Assembly (NCBI RefSeq): GCF_001870675.1
Contig: NZ_MEHT01000005.1
Coordinates: 107,703-171,702, forward strand
Source of the DNA: Roseinatronobacter thiooxidans
GTDB lineage: Bacteria; Pseudomonadota; Alphaproteobacteria; Rhodobacterales; Rhodobacteraceae
Length of the DNA stretch: 64,000 bases
Direction of reading: 5' to 3'
Part shown: one piece after another, positions 28,486 to 39,170 of the stretch
How the letters are laid out: each line of letters starts with the position of its first letter
How positions within the stretch are numbered: the first letter of the stretch is position 1
Notes under the pieces: model-generated
The model's input: only the letters and a program-made list of their open reading frames with translations
Database searches by the model: none
Told to the model about the DNA's origin: nothing
Program-made: the position numbers and the translations under genes

Positions 28486-29379
28486 ATGGACTGGGACAAG
28501 CTTAGAATCTTTCACGCGGTTGCCGATGCAGGCAGTCTGACCCATGCTGGCGATGTGTTGAAACTCTCTCAATCTGCGGTCAGCCGACAAATTCGAGCGC
28601 TGGAAGAGGGGCTTGATTCGATTCTGTTCCACCGCCACGCCCGCGGCCTGATTCTGACCGAACAGGGCGAATTGCTGTTTGAGGCGACAAAGACCATGAC
28701 GCGCACGCTGGAGTCTGCCGCCGCGCGCATCCGCGATGCGGAAGATGAGGTTTTTGGCGAATTGCGCGTCACAACAACGACAGGCTTCGGCACCTTGTTT
28801 CTGGCCCCGCGCCTGCCGTCACTTTATGCGCAATACCCCGATCTGAAAATTGACCTGATGCTGGAAGAACGCGTGCTGGACCTGCCCATGCGCGAAGCGG
28901 ATGTGGCAATCCGCATGAAAGAACCCAGTCAGGCCGATCTGATCCGCAAACGCCTGATGACAGTAAACATGCGCCTTTATGCAACAGCAGAATACCTGCG
29001 CGCCAATGGCACACCGACCAAACTGGATGATCTGGCCGATTTCAGGCTGATCTCGCAAAATATCACGTCCACACAGGTCAGTGTGGGTGCGCAGCTTATA
29101 CGAGAGTTGAATGCCCGCCCGCTGCGGTCCAGCTTCACGGTGAACAACTATTTCGGGGTGTTGCAGGCCGTGCTGAACCATTTGGGAATCGGCCTGTTGC
29201 CCGATTACGTTTCCGAAGATTTCCCCGAACTGGTCCATGTCCTGCCCGATGTGGCAAGCGGTGACATTCCGGTGTATCTTGCCTACCCCGAAGAATTGCG
29301 CCACTCGCGCCGGATCGGCGCGTTTCGGGATTTCGTGGTGGAAGAGATCGTGGCCTACAGGCGCGCAAGGCAGTTGTAA
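28486..29379 (+). CDS. LysR-family transcriptional regulator
   Basis: LTTR of 297 residues. The N-terminal winged helix-turn-helix (~1-60) contains KLRIFHAVADAGSLTHAGDVL and SQSAVSRQIRALE. The effector-binding domain runs from ~90 (ELRVTTTTGFGTLFLAPRLP) to the end. The start at 28486 (MDWDKLRIF) fits the family; an ATG at 28456 would add ten unusual residues. Its divergent position suggests control of the indolepyruvate oxidoreductase gene, with the inverted repeat at 28367-28387 as the likely site; this is inference. Confidence 0.93.
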   Translation: MDWDKLRIFHAVADAGSLTHAGDVLKLSQSAVSRQIRALEEGLDSILFHRHARGLILTEQGELLFEATKTMTRTLESAAARIRDAEDEVFGELRVTTTTGFGTLFLAPRLPSLYAQYPDLKIDLMLEERVLDLPMREADVAIRMKEPSQADLIRKRLMTVNMRLYATAEYLRANGTPTKLDDLADFRLISQNITSTQVSVGAQLIRELNARPLRSSFTVNNYFGVLQAVLNHLGIGLLPDYVSEDFPELVHVLPDVASGDIPVYLAYPEELRHSRRIGAFRDFVVEEIVAYRRARQL

Positions 29380-29503
29380 CCGCTATGCGGCGGCATTTTT
29401 TCGGTTGCGCAACCATGAGGCATGATTGCAACGCATACCGGCAATGTTGCAAGCGCAAGATAATTTAACTTGCGTAATGGATGAGCAGTAATTTAATCAG
29501 ATC

Positions 29504-29580
29504 ACAAGGCACCAGCGACTCTGTCGTGTGTCTTACCTCCCTGTTGGACTTTGGCCGAGCATTTGCTCGGCCTTTTTTTT
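29504..29580 (+). ncRNA. candidate small RNA with anti-Shine-Dalgarno motif
   Basis: A free-standing terminator (29553-29580) has no gene ending nearby except lysR 170 bp upstream. Just before it is an unpaired-looking TTACCTCCCTGTTGG segment (~29532-29548), complementary to ribosome-binding sites. A promoter-like TTGCGT (29470-29475), 16-bp spacer and TTTAAT (29492-29497) would start a ~77-nt RNA. Rhodobacteraceae do encode CU-rich-loop sRNAs (the CcsR type); kinship with those is inference. It may instead be the lysR 3' UTR. Confidence 0.45.
29553..29580 (+). terminator. strong intrinsic terminator between lysR and purL
   Basis: Stem GGCCGAGC / GCTCGGCC with loop ATTT and eight T. It ends either the lysR transcript or the candidate sRNA. 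Confidence 0.93.
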
Positions 29581-29914
29581 CAGTCTCGCAAGATTGGGCG
29601 GAAAATGTGCAAAATGCAGGGCTTGCGCCCCGGAATCCAGCAGTTTGTGCATCGCCCAAATGGTTCAGCGCCCCATATTTATGCAGCACATGCCCGCCCG
29701 CCCACAGCTATCCGCCTGCGCGCCTTTCACCAGTTTGCGCGCGCACTGCGCCGCGGAGAGCAGCAGTTGTCCGCAGTGCGCGTGAAACAACGCGCCAGAA
29801 TTTCCTGCACTGTCCCCGTCAGGCAGGACAAGGCATCTGGATCGGAAAAACAATTAAAGCCTTTCACCACTGCGTCAGTTTCATTATGACACGCGCAGAC
29901 CAGCGGATTGAAAA
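29581..29914. other. purL upstream region, no gene; long hairpin
   Basis: No convincing reading frame in 334 bp. It holds an 11-bp perfect inverted repeat, CGCGCACTGCG (29740-29750) with its complement at 29772-29782. Outside it, TTTCAC (29725-29730) can pair with GTGAAA (29782-29787) if the left arm bulges. This could be a structured purL leader or a relict element. Confidence 0.4.
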
Positions 29915-32080
29915 ATGACAGAACCTGACATCACCCCCGACCTGATCAAGGCCCATGGCCTTTCGCCTGATGAATATGCCCGTATCCTTGAAATACTGGG
30001 CCGTGCGCCCAATTTCACCGAGCTTGGCATCTTCTCTGCCATGTGGAACGAGCATTGTTCCTATAAATCCTCGAAAAAATGGCTGCGCACATTGCCCACC
30101 ACCGGCCCGCAAGTCATTTGCGGCCCCGGCGAGAATGCGGGCGTGGTCGATATTGGCGATGGTCAGGCCGTGATTTTCAAAATGGAAAGCCACAACCACC
30201 CCAGCTATATCGAACCCTATCAGGGCGCGGCAACGGGTGTGGGCGGCATTCTGCGCGATGTCTTTACCATGGGCGCGCGCCCCATCGCTGCAATGAACGC
30301 GCTAAGCTTTGGCGCGCCAACCCACCCGAAAACCAAGCATCTGGTGCGCGGTGTGGTGGAAGGGATCGGCGGCTATGGCAACGCTTTCGGCGTGCCGACT
30401 GTGGGCGGCGAAGTGCGCTTTCACAAAGCCTATAACGGCAATTGTCTGGTCAACGCCTTTGCGGCGGGGCTGGCGGATGCAGACAAGATTTTCTACTCTG
30501 CCGCCAGTGGCGTGGGCATGCCCGTGGTTTATCTGGGTGCCAAGACAGGCCGCGATGGTGTGGGCGGGGCCACAATGGCCAGCGCCGAATTTGACGACAC
30601 GATTGAAGAAAAGCGCCCCACAGTGCAGGTGGGCGACCCGTTCACCGAAAAGCGCCTGCTGGAAGCCTGTCTTGAACTGATGGCCTCGGGGGCCGTGATC
30701 TCGATTCAGGATATGGGTGCCGCTGGACTGACCTGTTCTGCGGTCGAGATGGGCGACAAGGGCGGTTTGGGGATCAAGCTGCAACTCGATCAGGTGCCGC
30801 AGCGCGAACAGGCCATGACCGCCTATGAGATGATGCTCTCGGAAAGTCAGGAACGCATGCTGATGGTGCTGAAACCCTCGATGGAGGGGGAAGCCCGCGC
30901 AATTTTCCAGAAATGGGATCTGGATTTTGCGATTGTCGGCGAAACAATCGCCGAAGATCGTTTCCTGATTCTGCAAGGCAATGACGTGAAAGCCGATCTG
31001 CCCTTGTCGAAACTGTCCTCGACCGCGCCGGAATACGACCGCCCCTGGGTGGAAACCCTGCCCGCCGCCGCATTGGGCGATGTGCCCGAGATTGGCCCGA
31101 TTGACGCGCTGCGCGCCCTGATCGGCGCGCCGTCCTACGCGCATAAGGCATGGGTCTGGGAACAGTATGACACCCAAGTCATGGCCGACACGATCCGCAC
31201 TCCGGGCCTTGGGGCGGGTGTGGTGCGTGTGCATGGCACGAACAAGGCACTGGCGTTTACCTCTGACGTGACGCCCCGCTATGTGCGCGCCAACCCCTAT
31301 GAGGGCGGCAAACAGGCGGTGGCCGAAGCGTATCGCAACCTGTGCGCCGTGGGTGCGCGCCCTCTTGCCAGCACCGACAACCTGAATTTCGGAAACCCCG
31401 AAAAGCCTGAAATCATGGGCCAGCTGGTCGGTGCGATCAAGGGCATCGGGGCGGCCTGTGCGGCGCTGGATATGCCCATCGTGTCGGGCAATGTCAGCCT
31501 GTATAATGAAACCGATGGCCAACCCATTCTGCCCACCCCCACAATCGGGGCCGTGGGCCTGATCGAGTCGGTGGACCAGATGATCAGCGGCCTGCCAGAA
31601 GACGGTGATCTGGTGCTGGTGATCGGCACCTGCAACGGCCATCTGGGCCAATCTGCCCTGCTGGCCGAGGCGTTCGGCATCGAGGCAGGCGATGCGCCCG
31701 CAGTCGATCTGGACATGGAACGGCGCAATGGCGAATTCCTGCGCGAGAACCGCATTCTGGTCAAGGCGGCAACCGACCTGTCTGATGGCGGGCTTGCACT
31801 GGCCGCGTTCGAGATGGCCGAAGCAGCGGGGCTTGGCGTAACGCTGGAGGCAGACAAGATTGCAGAGTTGTTTGGCGAAGATCAGGCGCGCTATCTGATT
31901 GCATGCAGCTTCGATCAGGCCGAGGCGCTGATGGTCGCCGCCGGACAAGCCGGTGTCACCCTGTCCACCGCAGGGCGCTTTGGCGGCGATCAGGTGCAAC
32001 TCGGGCCTGACAGCGCGCCTTTGGCCGAATTGTCCGCGCGCTATCGCGCGGCATTCGCACAAGCCATCGGTGACGCTTGA
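29915..32080 (+). CDS. purL: phosphoribosylformylglycinamidine synthase, PurL subunit
   Basis: ATP-dependent synthetase subunit of the PurLQS complex in purine biosynthesis; glutaminase PurQ and PurS must lie elsewhere. The 721-residue length is that of small-type PurL. Visible features are [12 protein letters not shown] (N-terminal), [38 protein letters not shown] (the latter around the Mg/ATP site) and the internal repeat of the AIRS-like fold, with LYNETDG and the C-terminal [22 protein letters not shown]. Only a weak ribosome-binding site (purine-rich gattgaaaa) precedes the ATG. Confidence 0.97.
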   Translation: MTEPDITPDLIKAHGLSPDEYARILEILGRAPNFTELGIFSAMWNEHCSYKSSKKWLRTLPTTGPQVICGPGENAGVVDIGDGQAVIFKMESHNHPSYIEPYQGAATGVGGILRDVFTMGARPIAAMNALSFGAPTHPKTKHLVRGVVEGIGGYGNAFGVPTVGGEVRFHKAYNGNCLVNAFAAGLADADKIFYSAASGVGMPVVYLGAKTGRDGVGGATMASAEFDDTIEEKRPTVQVGDPFTEKRLLEACLELMASGAVISIQDMGAAGLTCSAVEMGDKGGLGIKLQLDQVPQREQAMTAYEMMLSESQERMLMVLKPSMEGEARAIFQKWDLDFAIVGETIAEDRFLILQGNDVKADLPLSKLSSTAPEYDRPWVETLPAAALGDVPEIGPIDALRALIGAPSYAHKAWVWEQYDTQVMADTIRTPGLGAGVVRVHGTNKALAFTSDVTPRYVRANPYEGGKQAVAEAYRNLCAVGARPLASTDNLNFGNPEKPEIMGQLVGAIKGIGAACAALDMPIVSGNVSLYNETDGQPILPTPTIGAVGLIESVDQMISGLPEDGDLVLVIGTCNGHLGQSALLAEAFGIEAGDAPAVDLDMERRNGEFLRENRILVKAATDLSDGGLALAAFEMAEAAGLGVTLEADKIAELFGEDQARYLIACSFDQAEALMVAAGQAGVTLSTAGRFGGDQVQLGPDSAPLAELSARYRAAFAQAIGDA

Positions 32081-32132
32081 TCTGCGCATACGGCAGGATT
32101 ACGTTCGAGGCAGCTAGAATAGGAACCGCAAG

Positions 32133-32375
32133 ATGGCCATAACTGTCGAAGACCTTGAAACCCTGTTGAAAGAGGGGTTTCCCAACGCAAAGATCACCAT
32201 CACCGACCTTGCAGGCGACGGGAACCATTACGCCGCCGAAGTCATTGATGAAAGCTTCCGTGGCCTGAACCGTGTGCAGCAACAACGCGCGGTCTATGCC
32301 ACCCTCAAGGGCAAGATGGATGGCAATCACGGCGAATTGCACGCCCTTGCCCTGACCACCAAAGCCCCGGAATAA
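32133..32375 (+). CDS. BolA-family protein
   Basis: Small 80-residue BolA/IbaG-like protein that pairs with monothiol glutaredoxins in [2Fe-2S] handling. The KH-like fold ends in the conserved FRGLNRVQQQRAVYATL and a C-terminal HALALTTKAP segment; the conserved His is in the GNHGELHAL region. An AGGAACCGCAAG site precedes the ATG. Its partner type, grxD, is the next gene (29 bp), so the pair probably acts together in Fe-S trafficking or iron sensing. Confidence 0.93.
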   Translation: MAITVEDLETLLKEGFPNAKITITDLAGDGNHYAAEVIDESFRGLNRVQQQRAVYATLKGKMDGNHGELHALALTTKAPE

Positions 32376-32404
32376 GACTGAACATACGCCCGAAAGGACA
32401 AGCC

Positions 32405-32764
32405 ATGAGCGCCGAAGACCAGATCAAGCAAACTGTCGAAGCCAATGATGTCGTGCTGTATATGAAAGGCACGAAAACCATGCCGCAATGTGGCTTTTCC
32501 AGCCGCGTTGCAGGCGTGCTGAACTTCATGGGTGTGGAATATACCGATGTGAACGTCCTGGCAGATGACAGCGTTCGTCAGGGCATCAAGGACTATTCCG
32601 ACTGGCCCACCATTCCGCAGCTTTACGTCAAGGGCGAATTTGTAGGCGGCTGCGACATCATCACCGAAATGACCCTTTCGGGAGAGTTGGACCAGCTGTT
32701 TGAAGCCAAGGGCGTCACCTATGACAAGGACGCCGCAGAAAAAATCCGCGAGGCGAATGCCTGA
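32405..32764 (+). CDS. grxD: monothiol glutaredoxin (Grx4/GrxD type)
   Basis: CGFS-type glutaredoxin of 119 residues that carries and transfers [2Fe-2S] clusters using glutathione. The active site is Cys29 in MPQCGFSSR. The WPTIPQLYV cis-Pro motif and GGCDIITEM glutathione-binding motif are intact. It follows bolA closely and is ended by a strong terminator. Confidence 0.96.
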   Translation: MSAEDQIKQTVEANDVVLYMKGTKTMPQCGFSSRVAGVLNFMGVEYTDVNVLADDSVRQGIKDYSDWPTIPQLYVKGEFVGGCDIITEMTLSGELDQLFEAKGVTYDKDAAEKIREANA

Positions 32765-32790
32765 ACCCGATGCCCCGCGCGGCGCGACAC

Positions 32791-32816
32791 CCCGGCCAAT
32801 CTGGCCGGGTTTTTTT
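32791..32816 (+). terminator. intrinsic terminator of bolA-grxD
   Basis: Stem CCCGGCCA / TGGCCGGG with a 3-nt loop followed by seven T. Confidence 0.92.
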
Positions 32817-32891
32817 GTGCCTTGCCCTTGGGGCGCAAGCGGGGTGTTCACCCGTTGACGAAAGATAAACGAGAAGGGCGTTGAGAGCTTA

Positions 32892-32919
32892 TTGACCGCC
32901 AGAATGTCGGTCCTATGCT
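32892..32919 (+). promoter_or_regulatory. candidate sigma-70-type promoter
   Basis: TTGACC, a 16-bp spacer and TATGCT, ending 27 bp before the start of the next gene. The match is good and the position suitable, but it was judged by eye only. Confidence 0.45.
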
Positions 32920-32946
32920 AAGATCGAGCAAAACGGGGAGGTGAGG

Positions 32947-33303
32947 TTGACGCAAATTCAAGGTAGTAAGGATTGTGGGAATTCCCCAAAGAACCAGTTC
33001 GTTCAGGATGTCTCTGTCGCCATGGAATGTGGTGAAGCTATGCCGGAGGCATTCAGCGAGGATGTAACTTGGGAGCAACCTGCAACTCAGCTATTGTCGG
33101 GAAAGAATGCTCTTCTTGAGCATCTTGGGTCTCGACCCAAACCCACCTCCATTACAGTTCTGCACGCCATTTCGCACGGTAAGGTCGGTGCCGCGAACGG
33201 AGAAGTGAGGTTGGCGAACGGGCATACTCGGCGCTTCTGCCATGTCTTTGAGTTTACAAATACCAAGGCAAACTGCATTTCAGTTATCAAAAGCTACAGC
33301 TGA
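32947..33303 (+). CDS. SnoaL/NTF2-like orphan protein
   Basis: A ~118-residue protein whose layout (VSVAMECGEAMPEAFSEDVTWEQPAT, then GKNALLEHL, then paired strands GEVRLANGHTRRFCHVFEF and a final VIKSY strand) suggests the SnoaL/NTF2-like cone fold. No catalytic residues can be named. The likely start is the TTG at 32947: the GGGGAGG site at 32935-32941 abuts the GTG at 32941 but leaves a normal spacer to the TTG. Base composition is visibly poorer in G+C than in the neighbours, suggesting recent acquisition. It has its own candidate promoter. Confidence 0.6.
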   Translation: MTQIQGSKDCGNSPKNQFVQDVSVAMECGEAMPEAFSEDVTWEQPATQLLSGKNALLEHLGSRPKPTSITVLHAISHGKVGAANGEVRLANGHTRRFCHVFEFTNTKANCISVIKSYS

Positions 33304-33371
33304 TCAAGCCAATGGCAGCTTCGTCACGCGTTCCAGTCTTTCGCCCCTGATAGCGACCGGCGCCGGAAACA

Positions 33372-35474
33372 CTACCGGCCCGTCCAGTGCCGCTGCCCGC
33401 TGGATTGCGCAACGCTGTTGGTCACCACGGCCCCCCGCCGGTAGGACAGTGCCAAAGCCCCGCTTTGGCGCAAATCGCGCGGGCTGATAATCTGGCACGG
33501 TCCCTGCCGCGCCTCCGGCTCTTGTGTGACAACCACGATCCGGCCTGACAGGCAGACATCGTTTAGCCGCGCCAAGGCGGCCTGCCCTGCCAGATGCACC
33601 ACATCAAAGCCGCCCCCCCGCAACTGCACCACTGTGTCGCGCGGGTCATACCCGCTGCGCGCAAAGGCTTCGGCCTGCGTGGCGCTGTCACCATCTGATT
33701 GAAGCCAGCTTTCTGCAGTAAAACTGCCCGCCCGCGCGCGGCTGAGAACACGCCCGCCATTGCCCATCAGCCCCACCACCTCGCCCTCTCGCGCGATCAG
33801 CAGGGTCGGGCGCCGGGTTTCGGCCCAGACCAGCAGCGCAAGCACGATAACAGGCACCCCCGCCCAGCGCGCCGCCCCCTGCCAGACCACCAGCCACACA
33901 GCCCCAAGCGCCATAGTCACAATCACAAGCGGGGCAGGTTCCACAATGGGCATCACAGCCCCCTCCAACCCGCTGACAAAGGCTGAAACCAGCAAAATCC
34001 AGTCAATCGCAGGCCCCATCAGCCGCAACCCCACCCATTCCAGCCCGAATGGGGCCAGCAGGGCCGCCAGCACCGCCGCAGGCATCACCACCAGCCCCAT
34101 CAACGGCACAGCCAGCAGATTGGCGATCAGCCCGTATTCGGCAATGCGGTTGAAACTGGCCGCCGCAATCGGTGCCGTCGCAATCCCCGCGACAAGCGAA
34201 CAGATCACCACACTAACCACAGGCCAGACGCGGCGCGGAATGCGCGCGCGCCAGCCGCGTTCCTGTGTCAGCCATTGAAACACCGCAACCAGCGCGACCG
34301 TGGCGGCAAAACTCATCTGAAAGCCTGCCTGCACCAGCGCTTCGGGCCGCAAGATCAGGATCAGCGTGGCGGCCATTGCCACCGAGCGCAGCGAAATTGC
34401 CCGCCGGTCCAACAGCACGGCCACCAGCATGACCCCGACCATGATAAAGGCGCGCTCCGTGGCCACATTGCCGCCCGACAGCACCAGATAAAACGCCCCT
34501 GCCCCAAGCGCGCCAAGGGCGGCTATCTTGCGCGTGGGCGCGCGCAGCGCAAAGGGCGGCACCATTGCCATGACCAGCCGCAACAGGCCAAAGACAAACC
34601 CTGTCAGCAACCCCATATGCAGGCCCGAAATCGCCAGCAGATGCGCAAGGTTCGAGCGGCGCAATTCCTCCATCCGCGCGGCCGCGATGCCAGAGCGGTC
34701 GCCGGTTAGAATGGCGGCGGCAAACCCGCCCGCATCCCCTTGCAGATGTGCCTGCACCGCGCCCGAAATCCTCATGCGCAGCCGGTGCACCCGCAGCCCC
34801 ACAGCGCCGCTGTCAGCAGCGGCCAGCGCCAGCACCGGCACGCGGGTATATCCTACCGCGCCCAAGCCTTCGAACCATGCAAGGCGACGGAAATCAAAAC
34901 CGCCGGGTTCAGACGGGCCGGGCGGGGGGCCAAGATGGCCGGTTGTCATGACCCGCAAGCCCGGTTCTGGCACAATGAAACCCTGCTGGCCGTGCAGCGA
35001 CACGCGCACGCGGTCAGGGGTGCGGGCACGCGCGACCCCTTCCAGCACAACCTGATCCAGCGTCAGCCGCAGTGCATCATTGGCAGAGCGGTCGATCTTG
35101 ACAATCCGCCCTTCAATCGCGCCGAAATAGCGGTATTGCAGCACAGGTGCCGCCACCAGTGCTGCGCGCGCGCCCGCTACCAGACAGCCTGCCGTAATGA
35201 ATGCGCCAACCAGCACCAGCGGCGCCACCTCCTCGGCCACGCGGCGCGAAAGCCAGACCAGCGCGCCCGCTGCCGCCGCCACTCCTGCCCATTCCAGCGC
35301 CACGGGTTCGCGCGGCAAGGCAAAATAAACCCCGATGCCGATTGCCAGCAGCACCGGCACGAACAAAAACAGCCGCCCGCGCTGACCTGCGATGGCTTGC
35401 GCCAGTGCCAAAGGCATATGCGCAGGGCGCGGCCGGAAAAAGGTCAGCACGCGCACCCTTGTTTCCCCCCCCAT
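33372..35474 (-). CDS. ComEC/Rec2-family competence membrane protein
   Basis: Polytopic inner-membrane protein of 700 residues, the presumed DNA-uptake channel. An N-terminal pair of helices and the soluble DUF4131/OB-like domain (~60-200) precede the Competence domain, whose conserved [22 protein letters not shown] and [20 protein letters not shown] segments lie at ~285-370. The C-terminal part (~540-700) is soluble. It shows no HxHxDH metallo-beta-lactamase motif, unlike many ComEC proteins. It is divergent from gltX by 60 bp. Whether the organism is competent cannot be told. Confidence 0.88.
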   Translation of the reverse strand: MGGETRVRVLTFFRPRPAHMPLALAQAIAGQRGRLFLFVPVLLAIGIGVYFALPREPVALEWAGVAAAAGALVWLSRRVAEEVAPLVLVGAFITAGCLVAGARAALVAAPVLQYRYFGAIEGRIVKIDRSANDALRLTLDQVVLEGVARARTPDRVRVSLHGQQGFIVPEPGLRVMTTGHLGPPPGPSEPGGFDFRRLAWFEGLGAVGYTRVPVLALAAADSGAVGLRVHRLRMRISGAVQAHLQGDAGGFAAAILTGDRSGIAAARMEELRRSNLAHLLAISGLHMGLLTGFVFGLLRLVMAMVPPFALRAPTRKIAALGALGAGAFYLVLSGGNVATERAFIMVGVMLVAVLLDRRAISLRSVAMAATLILILRPEALVQAGFQMSFAATVALVAVFQWLTQERGWRARIPRRVWPVVSVVICSLVAGIATAPIAAASFNRIAEYGLIANLLAVPLMGLVVMPAAVLAALLAPFGLEWVGLRLMGPAIDWILLVSAFVSGLEGAVMPIVEPAPLVIVTMALGAVWLVVWQGAARWAGVPVIVLALLVWAETRRPTLLIAREGEVVGLMGNGGRVLSRARAGSFTAESWLQSDGDSATQAEAFARSGYDPRDTVVQLRGGGFDVVHLAGQAALARLNDVCLSGRIVVVTQEPEARQGPCQIISPRDLRQSGALALSYRRGAVVTNSVAQSSGQRHWTGR

Positions 35475-35534
35475 CCTTGCCTAGAACCCAAAGCCAGACC
35501 CTGCCGTGAAACTGGTTTCCAAAAGGTTAATCTC

Positions 35535-36935
35535 ATGTCCTCCGCTGTCGTTACCCGCTTTGCCCCCTCGCCCACTGGTTTCCTGCATATCGGCGGGGCA
35601 CGCACGGCGCTGTTCAACTGGCTGTATGCGCGCGGGCGCGGCGGCAAGTTCCTGCTGCGTATCGAAGATACCGACCGCGCGCGCTCTACCCCAGAGGCGA
35701 CAGAGGCCATTCTGACTGGGCTGAAATGGCTGGGGCTGGATTGGGATGGCGACCCCATCAGCCAATTTGACCGCGCCGACCGCCATGCCGAAGTGGCGCA
35801 TCAGATGCTGGCCTCTGGCCACGCCTATAAATGCTTCAGCACCCAAGACGAGATCGAGGCGTTCCGCGAATCGGCCCGCGCTGAGGGACGCTCGACCCTG
35901 TTCCATTCGCCGTGGCGCGATGCAGCGCCCGTAACCCACCCCGACGCGCCCTTTGCGATTCGCGTGAAAGCCCCGCAGACGGGCGAGACGCTGATCAGGG
36001 ACGAAGTGCAGGGCGATGTGCGCATCCGCAATGACCAGCTGGACGATATGATCGTGCTGCGCTCGGACGGGACACCGACCTATATGCTGGCCGTGGTGGT
36101 CGATGACCATGATATGGGCGTCACCCATGTTATTCGCGGCGACGACCATCTGAACAACGCCGCGCGGCAAATGCTGGTTTACCATGCCATGGGCTGGGAT
36201 GTGCCGGTCTGGGCGCATATTCCGCTAATTCACGGCCCCGATGGCAAGAAACTGTCCAAACGCCACGGCGCGCTGGGGGTCGAGGAATACCAGCGCATGG
36301 GCTATCCGGCAGCGGCCATGCGCAACTATCTGGCGCGGCTGGGCTGGAGCCATGGAAATGACGAGTTTTTCACCGATGCACAGGCGCGCGACTGGTTCGA
36401 CATCAGCGGAATCGGCAAGGCCCCCGCGCGGCTGGATTTCAAGAAACTCGACCATCTGACAGCGCAACATACCAGCGTCGCAGACGATGCTGCACTGCTG
36501 CATGAATTGGAAGCCTATCTTGCGGCCACCGATGCGCCTGCCCTGACACAGACGCAGCGCGACGGGCTGTTGCGGGCCATGCCGGTGGTGAAAGAAAAAG
36601 CGAAGGGTTTTTCTCAAATTATTGAAAAAGCCCACTTTATATTGGCGCAACGCCCTATTGCACCAGATGAAAAGGCCGCGGCGGCACTTGATGATGTATC
36701 CCGTAGTATACTGAAGGAATTGACGCCGCGCCTGCAAACTGCTACGTGGAGCAGAGAAATTTTGGAAGGGGTCGTCACCGAAGTCGCGCAGGCACATGGT
36801 CTGGGTCTTGGCAAGCTGGCGCAACCTCTTCGTGCCTCTCTCGCCGGGCGCACCAGCAGCCCCAGCGTTTTTGACATGATGATGATTTTGGACCGCGACG
36901 AAACGCTGGGCCGGCTACAAGATGCAGTAAGTTGA
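35535..36935 (+). CDS. gltX: glutamyl-tRNA synthetase
   Basis: Class I aminoacyl-tRNA synthetase of 466 residues charging tRNA-Glu. The HIGH motif is HIGG (18-21, in [13 protein letters not shown]) and the KMSKS motif is KLSKR at ~239 ([15 protein letters not shown]). The C-terminal anticodon-binding domain is complete. The start at 35535 is the [14 protein letters not shown] after AAAAGG; the frame stays open upstream through antisense comEC sequence, which is not part of the gene. Two GltX types are common in alphaproteobacteria; whether this one is discriminating cannot be said. Confidence 0.96.
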   Translation: MSSAVVTRFAPSPTGFLHIGGARTALFNWLYARGRGGKFLLRIEDTDRARSTPEATEAILTGLKWLGLDWDGDPISQFDRADRHAEVAHQMLASGHAYKCFSTQDEIEAFRESARAEGRSTLFHSPWRDAAPVTHPDAPFAIRVKAPQTGETLIRDEVQGDVRIRNDQLDDMIVLRSDGTPTYMLAVVVDDHDMGVTHVIRGDDHLNNAARQMLVYHAMGWDVPVWAHIPLIHGPDGKKLSKRHGALGVEEYQRMGYPAAAMRNYLARLGWSHGNDEFFTDAQARDWFDISGIGKAPARLDFKKLDHLTAQHTSVADDAALLHELEAYLAATDAPALTQTQRDGLLRAMPVVKEKAKGFSQIIEKAHFILAQRPIAPDEKAAAALDDVSRSILKELTPRLQTATWSREILEGVVTEVAQAHGLGLGKLAQPLRASLAGRTSSPSVFDMMMILDRDETLGRLQDAVS

Positions 36936-37019
36936 ACCGACACGGCACGCTGCCGCTTGGTTCAGCTCTAGACCGCCTGCGGGGTTTCCCCCCCTCTGGC
37001 TTTTGGGAAAGGATGAGGA

Positions 37020-38315
37020 ATGGCGAACGGAAGCGAGACGGCAAAGCTGACCATAGGCGACAAGGTTATTGATCTACCGATCATGAAACCCTCGGTCGGC
37101 CCGGATGTGGTGGATATCCGCAAGCTGTATGCGCAGGGCGATGTTTTCACCTATGATCCCGGCTTCACCTCGACCGCATCATGTTCGTCCACCATCACCT
37201 ATATCGATGGCGATGTGGGTGAATTGCTGTATCGCGGCTACGCGATTGAGGAATTGGCCGAAAAATCGCATTTTCTGGAATGCTGCTATCTGCTGCTATA
37301 CGGCGAACTGCCCTCTGCTGCCGATCTGGAAGATTTTGAAAGCCGCGTGACACGGCACACCATGATCCACGAGCAGATGCACAACTTCTTCCGTGGTTTC
37401 CGCCGTGACAGCCACCCGATGGCGATCATGACAGGTGTTGTGGGCGCGATGTCGGCCTTCTACCACGATTCAACCGATGTGAACGACGCTTGGCAGCGCG
37501 AAGTGGCCGCCATTCGCATGATTGCGAAAATGCCAACCATCGCGGCGATGGCGTATAAGTATTCCGTGGGCCAACCCTTTGTTTACCCGAAGAACAGCCT
37601 CGATTATTCCGGCAACTTCCTGCACATGTGCTTCGCCGTTCCGGCCGAGGAATATGTCGTCGATCCGATCCTGAGCCGCGCGATGGACCGGATCATGATG
37701 TTGCATGCGGATCATGAACAAAACGCTTCCACCTCGACTGTGCGGCTTGCTGGGTCTTCCGGCGCGAATCCGTTTGCCTGCGTGGCCGCTGGTATTGCCT
37801 GCCTCTGGGGGCCTGCCCATGGCGGCGCAAATCAGGCCTGTCTGGAAATGCTTGGCGAAATCGGCACGGTAGACCGTATTCCGGAATTCATTGCCCGCGC
37901 CAAAGACAAAGACGATCCTTTCAAGCTGATGGGCTTTGGCCACCGCGTCTATAAAAACTTCGACCCGCGCGCCAAAGTGATGAAGCAATCCGCCGATGAA
38001 GTGCTGGGTCTGCTGGGGATTGAAGACAACGAAACCCTCAAAATCGCCAAAGAACTGGAACGGATCGCGCTGGAAGATGAATATTTCGTCTCCAAAAAGC
38101 TGTATCCGAATGTCGATTTCTATTCGGGCATCATCCTGGAAGCGATGGGCTTCCCCACCTCGATGTTCACGCCGATTTTTGCCATGTCGCGTACCGTGGG
38201 CTGGATTTCGCAGTGGAAAGAGATGATCTCGGACCCAGAGCAGAAAATTGGCCGTCCGCGCCAGCGCTACACAGGCGCACCGCGCCGTGAATATAGCGAG
38301 ATCGAGAACCGCTAA
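37020..38315 (+). CDS. gltA: citrate synthase
   Basis: TCA-cycle entry enzyme, 431 residues, hexameric type II form. Catalytic features are the His in [15 protein letters not shown], the His in [16 protein letters not shown], and the signature [17 protein letters not shown] with the catalytic Asp nearby. An AGGATGAGGA site precedes the ATG. A terminator follows 25 bp after the stop. Confidence 0.97.
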   Translation: MANGSETAKLTIGDKVIDLPIMKPSVGPDVVDIRKLYAQGDVFTYDPGFTSTASCSSTITYIDGDVGELLYRGYAIEELAEKSHFLECCYLLLYGELPSAADLEDFESRVTRHTMIHEQMHNFFRGFRRDSHPMAIMTGVVGAMSAFYHDSTDVNDAWQREVAAIRMIAKMPTIAAMAYKYSVGQPFVYPKNSLDYSGNFLHMCFAVPAEEYVVDPILSRAMDRIMMLHADHEQNASTSTVRLAGSSGANPFACVAAGIACLWGPAHGGANQACLEMLGEIGTVDRIPEFIARAKDKDDPFKLMGFGHRVYKNFDPRAKVMKQSADEVLGLLGIEDNETLKIAKELERIALEDEYFVSKKLYPNVDFYSGIILEAMGFPTSMFTPIFAMSRTVGWISQWKEMISDPEQKIGRPRQRYTGAPRREYSEIENR

Positions 38316-38340
38316 GCGGCTTTCGCCTGACACAAGAATG

Positions 38341-38367
38341 CGCCGCCCCGTTCGGGGCGGCGTCTTT
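38341..38367 (+). terminator. intrinsic terminator of gltA
   Basis: Nine-bp stem CGCCGCCCC / GGGGCGGCG with loop GTTC, followed by a T-rich tract (tctttc). Confidence 0.82.
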
Positions 38368-38415
38368 CTATCTGTCCCCCTTGGAACCATGCACGCCCAG
38401 GGCTATTTACCCTGT

Positions 38416-39132
38416 ATGAAACACACCCTTCCCATTCTGACGCTTATCGCCACTGCGGCCTTTCTCGTCTCGCCCTTTCTGGCGGACCCGTTCACAGGTT
38501 TTGACCCCAACCGCTTTCCTGTCCCGCAACTGGACCCGCCGGTTCAGCCTGCGGGCTATGCCTTTGCCATCTGGGGGCTGATCTATGCGTGGTTGGCGGT
38601 GCTGGCGGTGGTGGGCGTCACGCTGCGGCGCACAGATGCCGCGTGGCAGCCTGTGCATCTGCCGCTGACACTTAGCCTTGGGCCGGGGGCGCTGTGGCTG
38701 TGGGTGGCGGGGTTTGCCCCAGTGGCCGCGACAGTGCTGATTTTCTGGATGCTGGGTTGCGCCATCTGGGCGCTGCTGCGCACGCCCGCGCAGGATCGCT
38801 GGCTGCTGCGCGTGCCGGTTGCCCTCTATGCCGGGTGGCTGACAGCGGCGGCGCATGTCTCGCTGGGCGTGGCGCTTGGCGGCTACGGGCTGGCCTCGGG
38901 CGAGGGGGCAGCGATTATTGCTGTGGCTGGGGCCACGCTTGTGGCGCTGGCTGTCGGCTGGCGGCGCCCTGACGCGCCCGAATACAGCGCGGCGGTGATC
39001 TGGGCCTTCATTGCGGTGATCATCGCCAATATGCCAGATGCGGTTGCGGTTGCAGGGGCCACATTGCTGGCGCTGGCGCTGGTGGGCGCGATGACCGCGC
39101 GCGGGCTTTGGGCTGGACAGGCGCGCGCCTGA
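38416..39132 (+). CDS. TspO/MBR-like polytopic membrane protein
   Basis: Very hydrophobic 238-residue protein with six to seven predicted membrane helices. The N-terminal third resembles the TspO/MBR (tryptophan-rich sensory protein) fold: PAGYAFAIWGLIYAWLAVLAV, a tryptophan-bearing helix and later ALWLWVAGFAP and RWLLRVPVALYAGWL. It is longer than classical ~160-residue TspO, so a true porphyrin/cholesterol-binding role is uncertain. The start at 38416 lies outside the gltA terminator. mazG follows after 38 bp. Confidence 0.65.
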   Translation: MKHTLPILTLIATAAFLVSPFLADPFTGFDPNRFPVPQLDPPVQPAGYAFAIWGLIYAWLAVLAVVGVTLRRTDAAWQPVHLPLTLSLGPGALWLWVAGFAPVAATVLIFWMLGCAIWALLRTPAQDRWLLRVPVALYAGWLTAAAHVSLGVALGGYGLASGEGAAIIAVAGATLVALAVGWRRPDAPEYSAAVIWAFIAVIIANMPDAVAVAGATLLALALVGAMTARGLWAGQARA

Positions 39133-39170
39133 CTGCAAGACAAGGACAGACCAAATCGCGGAGCCTGAGC

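Noticed and set aside
30302..32089. 595-codon minus-strand frame opposite purL
   Set aside because: Low-complexity antisense translation; purL on the other strand is unmistakable.
34740..35534. 265-codon upstream extension of gltX
   Set aside because: It runs through antisense comEC; the conserved synthetase begins at 35535 and has its own ribosome-binding site.
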